Assembly: GCA_021850635.1 (NCBI GenBank)
Contig: JAJZLM010000003.1
Coordinates: forward strand, 1 to 41,633
DNA length: 41,633 nt
Direction: 5' to 3'
Origin: Nanobdellota archaeon
GTDB lineage: Archaea > Nanobdellota > Nanobdellia > Parvarchaeales > Parvarchaeaceae
Shown: piece after piece, positions 9,396 to 20,457 of the stretch
How positions within the stretch are numbered: position 1 is the stretch's first letter
How the letters are laid out: each line of letters opens with the position of its first letter
The notes under the pieces: model-generated
Told to the model about the DNA's origin: nothing
The model's database searches: none
What the model saw: the letters and a program-made list of their open reading frames with translations, nothing else
Made by a program: the position numbers and the translations under genes

Positions 9396-10052
9396 ATGGA
9401 TAAAAAAGAACTATCAAAAGCTATAGAAATATTAAGAAAGAGATATAACGTAAAAATAAGAAGAGAGAAACCGTTCGAGATACTTGTGCATGGTATACTG
9501 TCCACAAGAACAAAAGATACTACAACTTTTCCAGCCCAAAAAAGGCTGCTTAGGGCAGCGGGTACTCCCTACAAATTAGCGCTGATGAAAGACAAGGAGA
9601 TAGAAAAACTGATCTATCCCGTAGGGTTCTACAAGACTAAAGCTAAACTTCTGAAAAGGTCGTGTGCTATGCTTATAGATGATTTCGGCGGCAAGGTACC
9701 TTCCGATAAAAAAGATTTGATGAAATTGCCAGGAGTGGGGCACAAGGTAGCGGCTTTAGTGCTCGTGTGGGCTTTCGGGCTCCCATATATACCAGTCGAT
9801 ACGCACGTGAATAGGGTGTCAAAAAGATGGGGGGTAGTAGGCGAAAGGGAAAAACCGGAACGCACCGAAGAAATACTAGAATCGATGCTACCAGACAGGC
9901 TCAAAATAATAGCAAATCACACCCTGGTAATGTTTGGGAGAGACATATGCAAACCCGTAAGGCCTATGTGCTACCGCTGTCCTGTTTATAGTTACTGCGC
10001 TTATAAGAAGAAAGAGTATTATAGAAGGATAGAAAGCGGCAAACTATTATAA
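9396..10052 (+). CDS. nth: endonuclease III-type DNA glycosylase/AP lyase
   Basis: HhH LPGVGHKVAALVL, VDTHVNRVSKRWG, C-terminal four-Cys Fe-S motif CKPVRPMCYRCPVYSYC. Confidence 0.92.
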   Translation: MDKKELSKAIEILRKRYNVKIRREKPFEILVHGILSTRTKDTTTFPAQKRLLRAAGTPYKLALMKDKEIEKLIYPVGFYKTKAKLLKRSCAMLIDDFGGKVPSDKKDLMKLPGVGHKVAALVLVWAFGLPYIPVDTHVNRVSKRWGVVGEREKPERTEEILESMLPDRLKIIANHTLVMFGRDICKPVRPMCYRCPVYSYCAYKKKEYYRRIESGKLL

Positions 10053-10077
10053 ATCTGTACGCATAGTATTATTATGT

Positions 10078-10851
10078 ATGATACCAGCAAAGAGCAGATC
10101 CGACTTTGTAACGTCTTTGTATTCTGGGATAGCACTCAAAGGAGTGTTGAAATGGCCTATACTACCAGTGTTCATAGCGTTGTCAGCTTCCTTATTTTTG
10201 ATAGTTTACGTCGGTTTATATTCTCTTCTCAACTTAGGCATAACTAATCAATTCGTGAGGGGGTACACAAACGTCTATCCATATTATGTGGTCCCATCAT
10301 CGCTCGCTCTAGTTGCACTGGCTTTCTTTTTATATTTTTATTTATTATCGCTGACGCTCGAGATAAAAGGGATGCTAGATTCCAAAGTACATAGAGGGAT
10401 GTTTACTATGATGGTAGCCACACTGTACAAATACCCGAAGTTCCTGGTAGCCAGCGTGTTCCAGTTGTTCGTCTTCATAGGCGGATTAATTTTGTTCGTT
10501 ATACCTGGTTTTTATCTAGGCACTAAGACTCTGTTTTTTTCCGTCGCAAGCTATAGCGGAGATTTTACGCTGTATGGAGCACTAAAGGAATCCAATTTCA
10601 CTGTGAGTGGTTCATTCTTGAAGTGCTTGTACCTTCTTATCGCATATTTCGCTATATTCGTAGCTTTAGTGTACACAATATCCTTTGCCGATCTATCTGC
10701 GATGTGGGATATCTTGTTTATCAGCGTGATAGTATCTTTTGTTTCTATATCATTCTTGTCCAGTTCGGATACGCTGTACTATATCATAAAGTCCCAGAGT
10801 ATGTATAGAAGGTCCCCGTTGATCAGGCAGTTTCTCGGCAACCCTATCTAA
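10078..10851 (+). CDS. polytopic membrane protein of unknown function
   Basis: 257 aa with multiple hydrophobic segments. Confidence 0.75.
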   Translation: MIPAKSRSDFVTSLYSGIALKGVLKWPILPVFIALSASLFLIVYVGLYSLLNLGITNQFVRGYTNVYPYYVVPSSLALVALAFFLYFYLLSLTLEIKGMLDSKVHRGMFTMMVATLYKYPKFLVASVFQLFVFIGGLILFVIPGFYLGTKTLFFSVASYSGDFTLYGALKESNFTVSGSFLKCLYLLIAYFAIFVALVYTISFADLSAMWDILFISVIVSFVSISFLSSSDTLYYIIKSQSMYRRSPLIRQFLGNPI

Positions 10852-10925
10852 AAGTACCGCCTATGCAATGGTAAATGCTTATTTTTTACCACTTTTTGGA
10901 CTTTTTACATAAAAATTCACTGAAC

Positions 10926-10941
10926 GAAAGCTTTATATATT
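10926..10941 (+). promoter_or_regulatory. archaeal BRE/TATA promoter of the rpo operon
   Basis: GAAAGCTTTATATATT about 50 nt upstream of rpoH. Confidence 0.65.
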
Positions 10942-10989
10942 CATATTATCAACTTTACTAATTGAAAAATCACTCATGAGGTTCCCTGC

Positions 10990-11223
10990 TTGGATTTAGA
11001 TGTTTTTAGTAGCCGTCTTTCGCCGAAGTATAGGATACTTGCTCAAGAAGAAGTAAATGACCTTTTGGATAGGTTTAAAGTATCCATAAGAGATATACCT
11101 AAGATAAAGTTTATAGACCCTGCTGTGAAGCAGTTGAATGCAAATGAAGGAGATGTAATCGAAATAACCCGCAACAGCACAACCGCGGGTGAAGCGAAGT
11201 ACTATCGCCTTGTTGTGAAGTGA
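10990..11223 (+). CDS. rpoH: DNA-directed RNA polymerase subunit H
   Basis: LSPKYRILAQEEVNDLL...LPKIKFIDPAVKQLNANEGDVIEITRNSTTAGEAKYYRLVV; predicted TTG start. Confidence 0.92.
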   Translation: MDLDVFSSRLSPKYRILAQEEVNDLLDRFKVSIRDIPKIKFIDPAVKQLNANEGDVIEITRNSTTAGEAKYYRLVVK

Positions 11224-11229
11224 TATAAT

Positions 11230-12702
11230 ATGGACAATGGTGAAAAACTGCTAGAAGCTTATATAAAGTCGAACAACATTGCAAGTCACCACATCTCGTC
11301 TTTCGAAGTTTTTTTGGATCAAGGCATACAAAAAATAATAGACAGCGAAGGCATGATAGAACCAGTTATAAAACCACAAGGGGTAAATAACTTCATAATA
11401 AAACTAGGCAAGGTTACGATCGGTAAGCCAGATGTACTGGAAGCAGATGGAGTACTAAGACAACTCAATCCAATGGAGGCTAGAATAAGGGATCTTACTT
11501 ACGATGCACCGATGGTGCTGACAGTCTCCTACATAGCGGATAAGAAACAAATAGCGGAAGAACAGGTCTCTATAGGCAGAATCCCCGTGGTCGTAAAATC
11601 TAAGTACTGCAATCTTCATGGCCTGTCTAGTGAGGAACTAGCTAAGCTCAGCGAAGATCCAGACGACCCCGGCGGCTATTTTATAATAAACGGCACTGAA
11701 AGAATAATAATAACCACAGAAGATCTTGCGCCTAACAATATCTTAGTCAGCAAGGAGAATCAAGAAGGATTCGTGTATTCAGCTAAGATATTCGCGGACG
11801 CTGAAAATATAAAAGTGCCGCATTCTATACAATTATCCAGCAGCAACCTACTGTATATAACGTTCGGGAAACTGAAAAAGGTGCCGATTTTTACTTTGAT
11901 TAAAGCATTGGGATTCACAAGCGATAGGGAGATCATAAAGAAGATAGCTCGCGGTGATGACGACATTGAAAACACAATAAACATAAACCTTTTGGCTTAC
12001 GATCCAGGCACGGAAAAAGAAGCTTTGGAGACTATAGGAAAATCTCTGCATTCAGTGCATCCGATAGACACAGCGTCTTCAAATATAGATGCTCTCCTGC
12101 TGCCTTTTATAGGTAAGGATGAGAAGTCAAGGAAATTAAAGGGAGAATACCTGATGTATGCTATATCTCTTTTACTATCATACGCTATAAATAAGAAAGA
12201 GGTAGATAAGGACCACTACTCCAATAAAAGACTCCACGCTGAGAACTACAATCTAGACATGCTATTCAGATTCGTGTTCAAACAGATACTAAACGATGCG
12301 AAATACAACTTTGAAAGAGGGATACGAAAGGACAGGATACCAAATCCAAAGCACATATTTACTTCTGACCAGCTCACTTCAAGGTTAAGGTCGTCTCTAG
12401 CTACAGGCCAGTGGGTCGGTGGAAGGGTCGGAATAACGCAACATCTTAACAGAAGGAGTTTTCCGGATACAGTCTCACATCTTAGAAAAGTAGAATCGCT
12501 TCTTACATCTAACAGAGAGAACTCAAGGGCTAGAGACCTACACGGGACCCATTTCGGAAGATTCTGCGCTACAGAAACCCCAGAAGGTCCTAATATAGGT
12601 CTGACAAAAAACATAGCAGTGCTTGCTAAAATATCCGAGGATGGGATAGACACAAAGGACGTGATGGAAAAGATAAAGGAATACGGAGTGAAATCTATAT
12701 GA
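11230..12702 (+). CDS. rpoB2: DNA-directed RNA polymerase subunit B'' (Rpo2N)
   Basis: GYFIINGTERIIITTEDLAPN, RLRSSLATGQWVGGRVGITQHLNRRSFPDTVSHLRKV, LHGTHFGRFCATETPEGPNIGLTKN. Confidence 0.96.
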   Translation: MDNGEKLLEAYIKSNNIASHHISSFEVFLDQGIQKIIDSEGMIEPVIKPQGVNNFIIKLGKVTIGKPDVLEADGVLRQLNPMEARIRDLTYDAPMVLTVSYIADKKQIAEEQVSIGRIPVVVKSKYCNLHGLSSEELAKLSEDPDDPGGYFIINGTERIIITTEDLAPNNILVSKENQEGFVYSAKIFADAENIKVPHSIQLSSSNLLYITFGKLKKVPIFTLIKALGFTSDREIIKKIARGDDDIENTININLLAYDPGTEKEALETIGKSLHSVHPIDTASSNIDALLLPFIGKDEKSRKLKGEYLMYAISLLLSYAINKKEVDKDHYSNKRLHAENYNLDMLFRFVFKQILNDAKYNFERGIRKDRIPNPKHIFTSDQLTSRLRSSLATGQWVGGRVGITQHLNRRSFPDTVSHLRKVESLLTSNRENSRARDLHGTHFGRFCATETPEGPNIGLTKNIAVLAKISEDGIDTKDVMEKIKEYGVKSI

Positions 12703-14501
12703 GTTTCGTTTTCGTGAATGGAGTTCTTACCGGTCAGACAGACGAGCCTCGTAAGTTAGTTAAGAACCTGATATCGGATAGAAGAGAGGGTAAACTCACG
12801 CAGAGTCTCAATGTACGTTACAGAGAGGAAACGGACACTGTAGTCATAAACACGGACGGCGGCCGCCTAATCAGAGCTCTCATAGTAATCAAAAACGGTA
12901 AGCCACTGGTCACAAAAGAGGACATAAACCTGTTAAGCGACGGACACCTTACATGGGACGACCTCGTAAAACAGGGTAAAATAGAATACTTAGACGCAGA
13001 CGAGGAAGAGGACGCTTACATTGCATTAAACGAAAACGAATTAACACAAGAGCATACTCATATGGAGATAACTCCCTTATCCGTATTCGGTACACAGGTT
13101 TCTATGCTTCCTTTTGTCAACCACAGCAATGCACACAGAAATGTTACTGCTGTGAAAAGTGTACAACAGGGAGTCGGAGTATACTCAAGTAATTATCTGA
13201 TAAGGATGGACAACGATTCTATGGTAGCTATAGACCAACAGATACCGGTGGTTAAAACTAAGATGTATGACGAGCCTTCCTTCAAAAACCATGTTTTCGG
13301 TCAGAACATAGTCGTAGCAGTGGTATCCTACTTAGGATATAACATGGACGACGCTGTCATAATAAACAAAGCTTCTATAGACAGGGGACTGTTCAGGTCC
13401 ATGTTCTTCAGGCCGTATAAAATAGAAGAGACCAGATATATAGGAGGACAGAGCGACAAGATAATAGTACCAGACAAAGACGTAGTGGGGTACAGATCCG
13501 AAGATGCTTATAGGTTCCTCGATGAAGATGGGATAGCTTTCCCGTCCGTAGAAGTGGACAGTGGAGACGTCCTAATAGGCAGAGTGTCTCCTCCAAGGTT
13601 TATATCCTCTATAGATAAGTTCAGACTAGGCGTTCAGAAACAGATAGAGACGTCTGTCGAATGCAGGACTGGAGAAGGAGGAATTGTGGACAACGTTTTC
13701 GTCACGTCTACGTTCGACGGTAATAAGTATGTATCTTTGAAAGTCAGGCAGGACAGGCGCGTAGAGATAGGAGATAAATTCGGTTCTAGAAGCGGACAAA
13801 AAGGCGTGGTCGGCATGCTTCTTAACGAGGAGGATATGCCTTTCACATACTCTGGTGTGATTCCAGATCTAATATTCTCACCGTATTCATTGCCTGCTAG
13901 AATGTCTATGTCATATATGCTAGAGCTTATAGCTGGTAAAGTAGGCGCACTCGGTGGTAGATATGTTGATGGCACCCCATTCATAGGAGAAGACGAAGAA
14001 TCGCTCAGGAAAGAGCTAAGTTCGTATGGCTTCAGAGAGGATGGAGTAGAGACTATGTATAATGGTATAACAGGAGAAGAGATGAAAGTCAGGATATTCG
14101 TCGGCGACATGATGTATATCAGGCTGAAACACTTCGTCTCTAACAAGATACAGTGGCGTTCTAGAGGGCCTATCCAGCTTCTTACTAGGCAGCCAACTGA
14201 AGGAAAATCAAAGAGCGGCGGACTTAGACTTGGAGAAATGGAGAAAGACTGCTTTGTTGCTTACGGCGCAGCGCTAGCGCTAAAGGAGAGGTTCGATTCG
14301 GACAAGATATCTATACCTGTATGTTCCAAATGCGGTCTCATCGCAGTATATAATGTGCGCAAGAAGACAGGATATTGCCAGATCGATGGAGAAGAAGCGC
14401 CTATAAAATTGATAGAGGTGTCCGCTTCGTTCAAGATTCTCCTCGATGAGCTCAAAGCGGTAGGCATATACCCGAAGATATTGTTAGGTAAAAAGGTATG
14501 A
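12699..14501 (+). CDS. rpoB1: DNA-directed RNA polymerase subunit B' (Rpo2C)
   Basis: VVSYLGYNMDDAVIINKASIDRGLFRS, GDKFGSRSGQKGVVGMLL, GEMEKDCFVAYGAA, C-terminal zinc finger. Confidence 0.96.
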   Translation: MSFVFVNGVLTGQTDEPRKLVKNLISDRREGKLTQSLNVRYREETDTVVINTDGGRLIRALIVIKNGKPLVTKEDINLLSDGHLTWDDLVKQGKIEYLDADEEEDAYIALNENELTQEHTHMEITPLSVFGTQVSMLPFVNHSNAHRNVTAVKSVQQGVGVYSSNYLIRMDNDSMVAIDQQIPVVKTKMYDEPSFKNHVFGQNIVVAVVSYLGYNMDDAVIINKASIDRGLFRSMFFRPYKIEETRYIGGQSDKIIVPDKDVVGYRSEDAYRFLDEDGIAFPSVEVDSGDVLIGRVSPPRFISSIDKFRLGVQKQIETSVECRTGEGGIVDNVFVTSTFDGNKYVSLKVRQDRRVEIGDKFGSRSGQKGVVGMLLNEEDMPFTYSGVIPDLIFSPYSLPARMSMSYMLELIAGKVGALGGRYVDGTPFIGEDEESLRKELSSYGFREDGVETMYNGITGEEMKVRIFVGDMMYIRLKHFVSNKIQWRSRGPIQLLTRQPTEGKSKSGGLRLGEMEKDCFVAYGAALALKERFDSDKISIPVCSKCGLIAVYNVRKKTGYCQIDGEEAPIKLIEVSASFKILLDELKAVGIYPKILLGKKV

Positions 14502-17023
14502 AACTGGATACGAACTTCGTTTTTAACAAAATAGACGGGATAGAATTCGGGATATTATCCCCAAAGACTATCCAAAAAATGAGTGTGGTAGCCGTAGCTT
14601 CGTCCGAGCTATATGATATAGATGGTTTCCCTGTAGACGGTGGTCTATCCGATCTTAGGATGGGTGTAACAGATCCAGGCTTGCTGTGTAAAACGTGCGG
14701 CAACACAATAAGAGACTGTCCAGGACACTTCGGCCACATAGAACTTGCGAGACCTACTTTCAACGTTAAGATGGTCCCATTCATCTATAACCTGATAAAT
14801 GCGACTTGTAATTCGTGCGGCAGGATACTCATACCAGAAAACAGCCTTAAGAAATTCAGCGAGCTATTAGTGAATGTAGAAGCACACGAAGGCCTGCAGA
14901 AAAAGAACAAGACGATAAAGGCTATAATAAAGCACGCAAAGAATGTAAGCGTCTGTCCTTTCTGTCACGAAAAACAACAGAAGATAAAACTTGAAAAACC
15001 TTATACTTTCATGTACGCTGGACAAAAGCTCACAGCGGTAGATGTACTTGAGAGGCTGGAGAAAATAAAAGACTCTGACCTGCAATTTATGGGTCTAGAC
15101 CCGGACCATTCAAGGCCGGAATGGATGGTAATAACGCTGTTGCCTGTGCCCCCTATAACCATAAGGCCTTCGATAACGCTGGAAAACGGTCAAAGAAGCG
15201 AAGATGACCTTACACACAAGCTTACGGACATAGTCAGGACAAACCAGAGATTGGCGGAAAACATAAAGTCAGGTGCACCGGAGATAATAATAGACGAGCT
15301 GTGGGACCTGCTTCAGTACCACGTCACTACTTTCATATCTAATGGAACCGCTCAGATACCAGTCGCACGTCACAAGTCAGGCAAGAAATTGAAGACGTTG
15401 GAAGACAGGATAAAAGGAAAGGAAGGACGTTTCAGAAGTTCAGTTCTTGGTAAGAGGGTAAATTATGGAGCACGTTCCGTCATAGCTCCAGATCCGTTTT
15501 TAAGACTAGATGAAGTAGGGGTGCCTATAAAGATCGCAAAGGAAATAACTTTTCCAGAATATGTTACCGATATAAACATAGACAGGATGAAAACGCTGAT
15601 AAGAAACTTGAATTCTTACCCCGGTGCTAATTATATAATAACCCCAGATGGCATAAAGAAGAAAATAACCTCCACGACAGTAGACAACACGGTAGAGGAG
15701 CTTAAACCAGGGTATATAGTGGAGAGGCACATAATGAACGGAGACATAATACTATTTAATAGACAGCCTTCTCTGCACAGACTATCTATAATGGGGCACT
15801 ACGCGAAAGTACTTCCTTATAATACACTAGGTATAAACCCTTCAGCTACACTGCCTTACAACGCAGACTTCGACGGAGACGAGATGAATATACATGTGCT
15901 TCAAAACGAGGAAGCGCTGGCAGAAGCAGATATGATAATAAACATAAAACACAATATAGTTTCCCCAAGGCACGGACTTCCTCTTATAGGTGCAGTCCAG
16001 GACTATATATCAGGATGTGCAATACTTACTTCAAAAGATATGGTAGTTGACAAAGCTACTGTAGAGTTGTTCCTATCAGCTATAGACTTGCCCGTCCCGT
16101 TGAAGAAAGAGAAATACAGCGGCAGAGAAGTTTTCAGTATGATACTGCCGGGCGATCTAAACTTTGAGGGGCAGAGTACGACGTATAAAATAACCAATGA
16201 CGATGATGCGTATGTCAGGATAAAGAATGGAAAGCTTCAGACCGGTGTTATAGACAGCGCTATTATAGGTAAGGAGAATGGAAGTCTCCTGCAGTTCCTT
16301 TTCGTAAGATACGGACCGGATCTAACATCGCGTTTCATAGACAGATTCTCCAAGCTGAGCCTAATAGTATTGCTTAAACACGGTATGAGCATAAGCATAA
16401 GAGATTTCGACCTGCCCGAAGCAGCGTATCACAAAATATCAGAAGTAGTAAAGGAAGGAGAAGTCTCCGCAAACGCTATACTAAACGAACCGTCAAAGCA
16501 GCTTTTGGAGCCCAAGATGGTTAGCCTCACGAATAAGCTCAAAGTCAGGGTGAAGAATATTATAAGCACTTTCATAGAGAGCAGGAACAACAATGTAGAA
16601 GCGATGATGAACACAGGTGCTAAAGGCAGTATGACTAATCTTATACCTATGGTCGGACTAGTCGGTCAGCAGCTCCTTAGGGACGCGAGGATAAACAATG
16701 GTTTCGAGGGAAGATTAACGGCGCACTTTAAGAAAGGCGATGAAGGTTTGATAGCAAAAGGATTCGTGACGTCTAATTACAAGAAAGGATTAAACCCGGT
16801 GGAATATTTCCTGCACGCTGCGAGTAGCCGTGAAGGGCTGATGGACAATGTGATTCGTACTCCTATCTCTGGTTATATGCAGAGGCGTCTGTCATCGGCT
16901 TTACAGGACCTCAAAGTGACTAAGGATCTTTCGGTAAGATTAGGGAATAAAATAATACAGTTCACTTACGGTGAGGATGGATTAGACGTGTCCGCCAGTG
17001 ATAAGGGAGAATTGAACATTTGA
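14498..17023 (+). CDS. rpoA1: DNA-directed RNA polymerase subunit A' (Rpo1N)
   Basis: [59 protein letters not shown] catalytic motif. Confidence 0.97.
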   Translation: MKLDTNFVFNKIDGIEFGILSPKTIQKMSVVAVASSELYDIDGFPVDGGLSDLRMGVTDPGLLCKTCGNTIRDCPGHFGHIELARPTFNVKMVPFIYNLINATCNSCGRILIPENSLKKFSELLVNVEAHEGLQKKNKTIKAIIKHAKNVSVCPFCHEKQQKIKLEKPYTFMYAGQKLTAVDVLERLEKIKDSDLQFMGLDPDHSRPEWMVITLLPVPPITIRPSITLENGQRSEDDLTHKLTDIVRTNQRLAENIKSGAPEIIIDELWDLLQYHVTTFISNGTAQIPVARHKSGKKLKTLEDRIKGKEGRFRSSVLGKRVNYGARSVIAPDPFLRLDEVGVPIKIAKEITFPEYVTDINIDRMKTLIRNLNSYPGANYIITPDGIKKKITSTTVDNTVEELKPGYIVERHIMNGDIILFNRQPSLHRLSIMGHYAKVLPYNTLGINPSATLPYNADFDGDEMNIHVLQNEEALAEADMIINIKHNIVSPRHGLPLIGAVQDYISGCAILTSKDMVVDKATVELFLSAIDLPVPLKKEKYSGREVFSMILPGDLNFEGQSTTYKITNDDDAYVRIKNGKLQTGVIDSAIIGKENGSLLQFLFVRYGPDLTSRFIDRFSKLSLIVLLKHGMSISIRDFDLPEAAYHKISEVVKEGEVSANAILNEPSKQLLEPKMVSLTNKLKVRVKNIISTFIESRNNNVEAMMNTGAKGSMTNLIPMVGLVGQQLLRDARINNGFEGRLTAHFKKGDEGLIAKGFVTSNYKKGLNPVEYFLHAASSREGLMDNVIRTPISGYMQRRLSSALQDLKVTKDLSVRLGNKIIQFTYGEDGLDVSASDKGELNI

Positions 17024-17024
17024 T

Positions 17025-18146
17025 ATGGAAATACCTGAAAAATACATAAAACTGTACAAGAAAAAATACGGTGAGAAAGCGGACATAGAGGAGCTTAAGA
17101 AACTGTATGAACATTCGCTCATAACTCCTGGGGAAGCCGTAGGTGTTATAGCTGCACAGAGTATAGGTGAGGCAAGTACTCAGCTTACATTAAGAACGAA
17201 ACACGCGGCAGGTCTTACTGTTATAAATACTACTTCGGGTCTGCCTAGATTGGTCGAGATATTCGATGCGAAAAAGGAGATATCCACGCCGGTGATGGAA
17301 CTGTACCTAAAACCAGAATATGCAAAATCCAAGGAAAAAGCGTCTGATTTCGCTTCCAGGATAATAGAAATAAAGATAGGGGATATAATATCATCTTATG
17401 ATATATCATTGCGTAAAAAATCAGTGGAGCTAATGCTCGATAGGGACGCAATGAAGGAATACGGCCTTAACATAAAGCACATAGAATCCAAGTTTTCCAA
17501 AACTAAGTTAAGCGCAAACATAGACAGCGAGAAGATAACTATCGTAGATAAATCAGCTGACAGCGTCAAGAAACTTATTAAATTGAGGAACAAGATGGTA
17601 GACGTAACCATATCCGGTATACCTCACGTAAGTAGGGCCATACTTAACAAGAACAATGATGGGACTTTTTGGATAAAAACTATGGGTTCTAACTTGGAGG
17701 AAGCCATGAAAATGGAGGAAGTGGACCAAAGCAAGACTGTATCGAATGATATAATGGAAGTAGCCAACGTTCTAGGTATAGAGGCTGCGAGGAATGTTAT
17801 AGTAGAAGAGGTTTACAACACCCTCCAGAATGTCGGGTTGAACGTTGATTTCAGGCATATCTTTTTGATAGCAGACGCAATGTGTGTAGACGGCACAGTC
17901 CGTGGCATCGGAAGGTATGGTCTTAGTGGAGAAACAGAGTCTGTTTTTGCGAGAGCTTCTTTCGAGATACCGCTTAAGCACTTGGTGGAGGCTAGCCTTT
18001 ACCATGAGACAGACAAGTTTAGCTTCGTTGCTAACAACATAATGTCTAATCAAGTGATACCTATAGGTACGGGAGCAATAAAGTTAGTGGTGAATGAAAA
18101 TGGAAGAGGAGATAAGGAAAAAGATACAGGAGAAAATAAAGAATAA
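17025..18146 (+). CDS. rpoA2: DNA-directed RNA polymerase subunit A'' (Rpo1C)
   Basis: [47 protein letters not shown]. Confidence 0.96.
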   Translation: MEIPEKYIKLYKKKYGEKADIEELKKLYEHSLITPGEAVGVIAAQSIGEASTQLTLRTKHAAGLTVINTTSGLPRLVEIFDAKKEISTPVMELYLKPEYAKSKEKASDFASRIIEIKIGDIISSYDISLRKKSVELMLDRDAMKEYGLNIKHIESKFSKTKLSANIDSEKITIVDKSADSVKKLIKLRNKMVDVTISGIPHVSRAILNKNNDGTFWIKTMGSNLEEAMKMEEVDQSKTVSNDIMEVANVLGIEAARNVIVEEVYNTLQNVGLNVDFRHIFLIADAMCVDGTVRGIGRYGLSGETESVFARASFEIPLKHLVEASLYHETDKFSFVANNIMSNQVIPIGTGAIKLVVNENGRGDKEKDTGENKE

Positions 18147-18357
18147 AGCTGTTTTTATAGGACTTAATTCAACTTTAAGAGGTATAGAGAACGGCGAAGT
18201 GGAGCTTGTAGTATACGCTTCAGACGTTAGCGAGAGCATAAAGAACGAGCTTTCGGAGTCTAAAGTAAAACTCTACGCATATGACGGGGACAATGAAGCA
18301 TTGTCCATAGCCTGTGGTAAATCCTTCAACATATCCGTTTTGGGACTTAAAAAATAG
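18094..18357 (+). CDS. rpl30e: 50S ribosomal protein L30e
   Basis: 87 aa L7Ae/L30e-like fold; position between rpoA2 and nusA as in other archaea; 5' end overlaps rpoA2 out of frame. Confidence 0.85.
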   Translation: MKMEEEIRKKIQEKIKNKAVFIGLNSTLRGIENGEVELVVYASDVSESIKNELSESKVKLYAYDGDNEALSIACGKSFNISVLGLKK

Positions 18358-18360
18358 CGT

Positions 18361-18765
18361 ATGAGTATAAAATTAGACAGCGATACGATATCAGTAATGA
18401 ACGTTTTCTCTGATGTCACGTCTATACCAGCCAGAGATTCGTTCGTAGAAGACGATAAAGTAATATTCGTTGTAAGCCAAGGTCAAGCTGGCATAGCGAT
18501 AGGCAAAAACGGGGTCAAGATAAAGATGTTGCAGGAGATGTTAAAGAAAGAAGTCATAGTAATAGAATATTCAGACGACCCTGTAAAGTTATTCGAGAAT
18601 GTTATACACCCGAATAAGCTTCTGTCAGGCTACGTAGCCAACGATCAGGACGGTTCGAGGAAACTGGACGTGTATGTAGACGCGAAACCATCGCGTTCTA
18701 GGGTGAAACTGGTAAAATCGGTAATGCAAAGGTATTTTAATATAACTAATGTAAATATCAGATAA
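18361..18765 (+). CDS. nusA: transcription elongation/termination factor NusA (archaeal short form)
   Basis: VVSQGQAGIAIGKNGVKIKMLQEMLKKEV KH motif; conserved context. Confidence 0.92.
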   Translation: MSIKLDSDTISVMNVFSDVTSIPARDSFVEDDKVIFVVSQGQAGIAIGKNGVKIKMLQEMLKKEVIVIEYSDDPVKLFENVIHPNKLLSGYVANDQDGSRKLDVYVDAKPSRSRVKLVKSVMQRYFNITNVNIR

Positions 18766-18768
18766 ATT

Positions 18769-19206
18769 ATGGGAAATAAAACTAGAGGACTTTTCAATGG
18801 GAGAATGCTACTGAGAAGAAAGGATAGAGTAAGATTCAGTAAAAATAGGAGTAGGTCTCACCTTTTCAAGGACTGGGAGAAATTCGATCCATTAGAAGGA
18901 GCCCCACAGGCCAAAGGAATAGTGCTGGAAAAGGTTGAAGTTACTCCTAAGAAGCCATCCTCTGGTAAAAGAAAATCGTGCAAAGTCCAACTTACTAAAA
19001 ACGGCAAGATAGTGACCGCTTATATACCGATGAATAAAGGCATATCATTCGTGGACGAGCACAATGACGTCATGATAGAAAGGATAGGAGGAGCACAGAA
19101 AGGCGCTAGAGGAGACCTGCCAGGCGTCAAGTTTAAAGTGATAAGCGTCAATGGTATAGCGCTTAAAGAGCTAGTAAAAGGACGAAAGCAGAAACCAGTG
19201 AGATAA
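18769..19206 (+). CDS. rps12: 30S ribosomal protein S12
   Basis: LEGAPQAKGIVLEKVEVTPKKPSSGKRKSCKVQLTKNGK...IGGAQKGARGDLPGVKFKV. Confidence 0.95.
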   Translation: MGNKTRGLFNGRMLLRRKDRVRFSKNRSRSHLFKDWEKFDPLEGAPQAKGIVLEKVEVTPKKPSSGKRKSCKVQLTKNGKIVTAYIPMNKGISFVDEHNDVMIERIGGAQKGARGDLPGVKFKVISVNGIALKELVKGRKQKPVR

Positions 19207-19878
19207 ATGGAAGAAAAAGATAACGTCGTTGCTGAGAAAAAACATGCAAGAGAGGAGAAACACGAGGCCAATCCAGACGTGAAGGAAACGCAGGATATAA
19301 AGCTATTTGGAAAGTATGATTTCAACGTGGAACTAAAAGACCCCGGTCTAGCCAGAGTTATATCTATAAAGCCGGTTCTCATGCCTAAAAGCGGAGGGAA
19401 GACGTCGCAGCAGCGGTTAGCTCGTGGTAAAGTCAACATAGTGGAGAGATTGATAACTCACTTGATGGTGCCTGGTCACAAGGGTAAAAAACATCTAAGG
19501 TCCTCGAAGTTGGCGTCTGGTAGATTTTATACAGCATTTACAGTAGTCGACGAGTCTTTTGACAGGATACAAAAGGAAGGAAAGAGCCCAATCCAAGTCC
19601 TGATAAAAGCCGTAGAAAACTCAGCGCCAAAAGAGGAAGTAATGTCCCTTTTGATATCCGGGCAGAGAATAGCTAAGCAGGTGGATACTTCACCGATGAG
19701 GAGATTGGATCTTGCATTGAGATGGATAGCACAGGGAACTTTCCAGCTTTCATTCTCCGGTAAGAAAGCGAGCGACGCTCTGCACGACATACTTATAGGA
19801 GCGGCGAACAACCAAGATTCCGTGTTCCCAATCTCTAAGAAGATAGACACAGAAAGGCAAGCTGATTCAAGCAGATGA
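19207..19878 (+). CDS. rps7: 30S ribosomal protein S7
   Basis: NIVERLITHLM...NSAPKEEVMSLLISGQRIAKQVDTSPMRRLDLALRWIAQG, C-term ERQADSSR. Confidence 0.95.
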   Translation: MEEKDNVVAEKKHAREEKHEANPDVKETQDIKLFGKYDFNVELKDPGLARVISIKPVLMPKSGGKTSQQRLARGKVNIVERLITHLMVPGHKGKKHLRSSKLASGRFYTAFTVVDESFDRIQKEGKSPIQVLIKAVENSAPKEEVMSLLISGQRIAKQVDTSPMRRLDLALRWIAQGTFQLSFSGKKASDALHDILIGAANNQDSVFPISKKIDTERQADSSR

Positions 19879-20403
19879 TCGCTGCTTTTTATACGTTTTC
19901 TCTATACTAAGGATATACTTGCTGTAATCCTCATCAAAAACTTCCGGTCTTTTTCTTTCTTTGACAAAAGACACTATAGACTCGACGGTTTTGTCGATGT
20001 CTTTTGTATTATCCAGTTGTATAATATTCTTATGCAACCGCGATGCTTCCAGGAATTCTCCGTCTATAGCTTCGAACATAACATTGTCATACGCCTTTTT
20101 CCTGCTATAGTTCCTTTTTTTTAGACGCTCTGCCAACACCAAGGGAGAACAGCGGAGTACAAAAAACGTCTTTATTCTATGGTCTTTCAGAAAATGTGAT
20201 AGATGCGACACTATTATAGTATTATCCTCCAGAGCTACAGACAGCTTCTTGTTCATATCACGAACAGACACTTCCTTTTCCCTACCGTAGGGAATGTTTA
20301 GGAGTCGGTTTATCTCTACGACTTTATAACCAAGTTTTTTGCCTACAAGCTTGGCAACCTCGCTTTTTCCCACACCAGGCGTGCCACTTATCGCTATTAT
20401 CAT
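19867..20403 (-). CDS. Fap7/AK6-type putative adenylate kinase
   Basis: MIIAISGTPGVGKSEVAKLVGKKLGYKVVEIN; VLRCSPLVLAERLKKRNYSRKKAYDNVMFEAID. Confidence 0.88.
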   Translation of the reverse strand: MIIAISGTPGVGKSEVAKLVGKKLGYKVVEINRLLNIPYGREKEVSVRDMNKKLSVALEDNTIIVSHLSHFLKDHRIKTFFVLRCSPLVLAERLKKRNYSRKKAYDNVMFEAIDGEFLEASRLHKNIIQLDNTKDIDKTVESIVSFVKERKRPEVFDEDYSKYILSIEKTYKKQRSSA

Positions 20404-20457
20404 ATTCTATTACCCTCAGTTCGGCTTATATATTTGTCAAGTGCAATATTTTATGTT

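Noticed and set aside
12246-14146. long antisense ORFs across rpoB2/rpoB1
   Set aside because: Opposite highly conserved RNA polymerase genes; no recognisable domain
11230-14501. rpoB interrupted into two ORFs, suggesting a pseudogene or frameshift
   Set aside because: B''/B' split with overlapping ATGA junction is a well-known archaeal arrangement; both parts are intact
14498-18146. rpoA split as an anomaly
   Set aside because: A'/A'' split is standard in archaea
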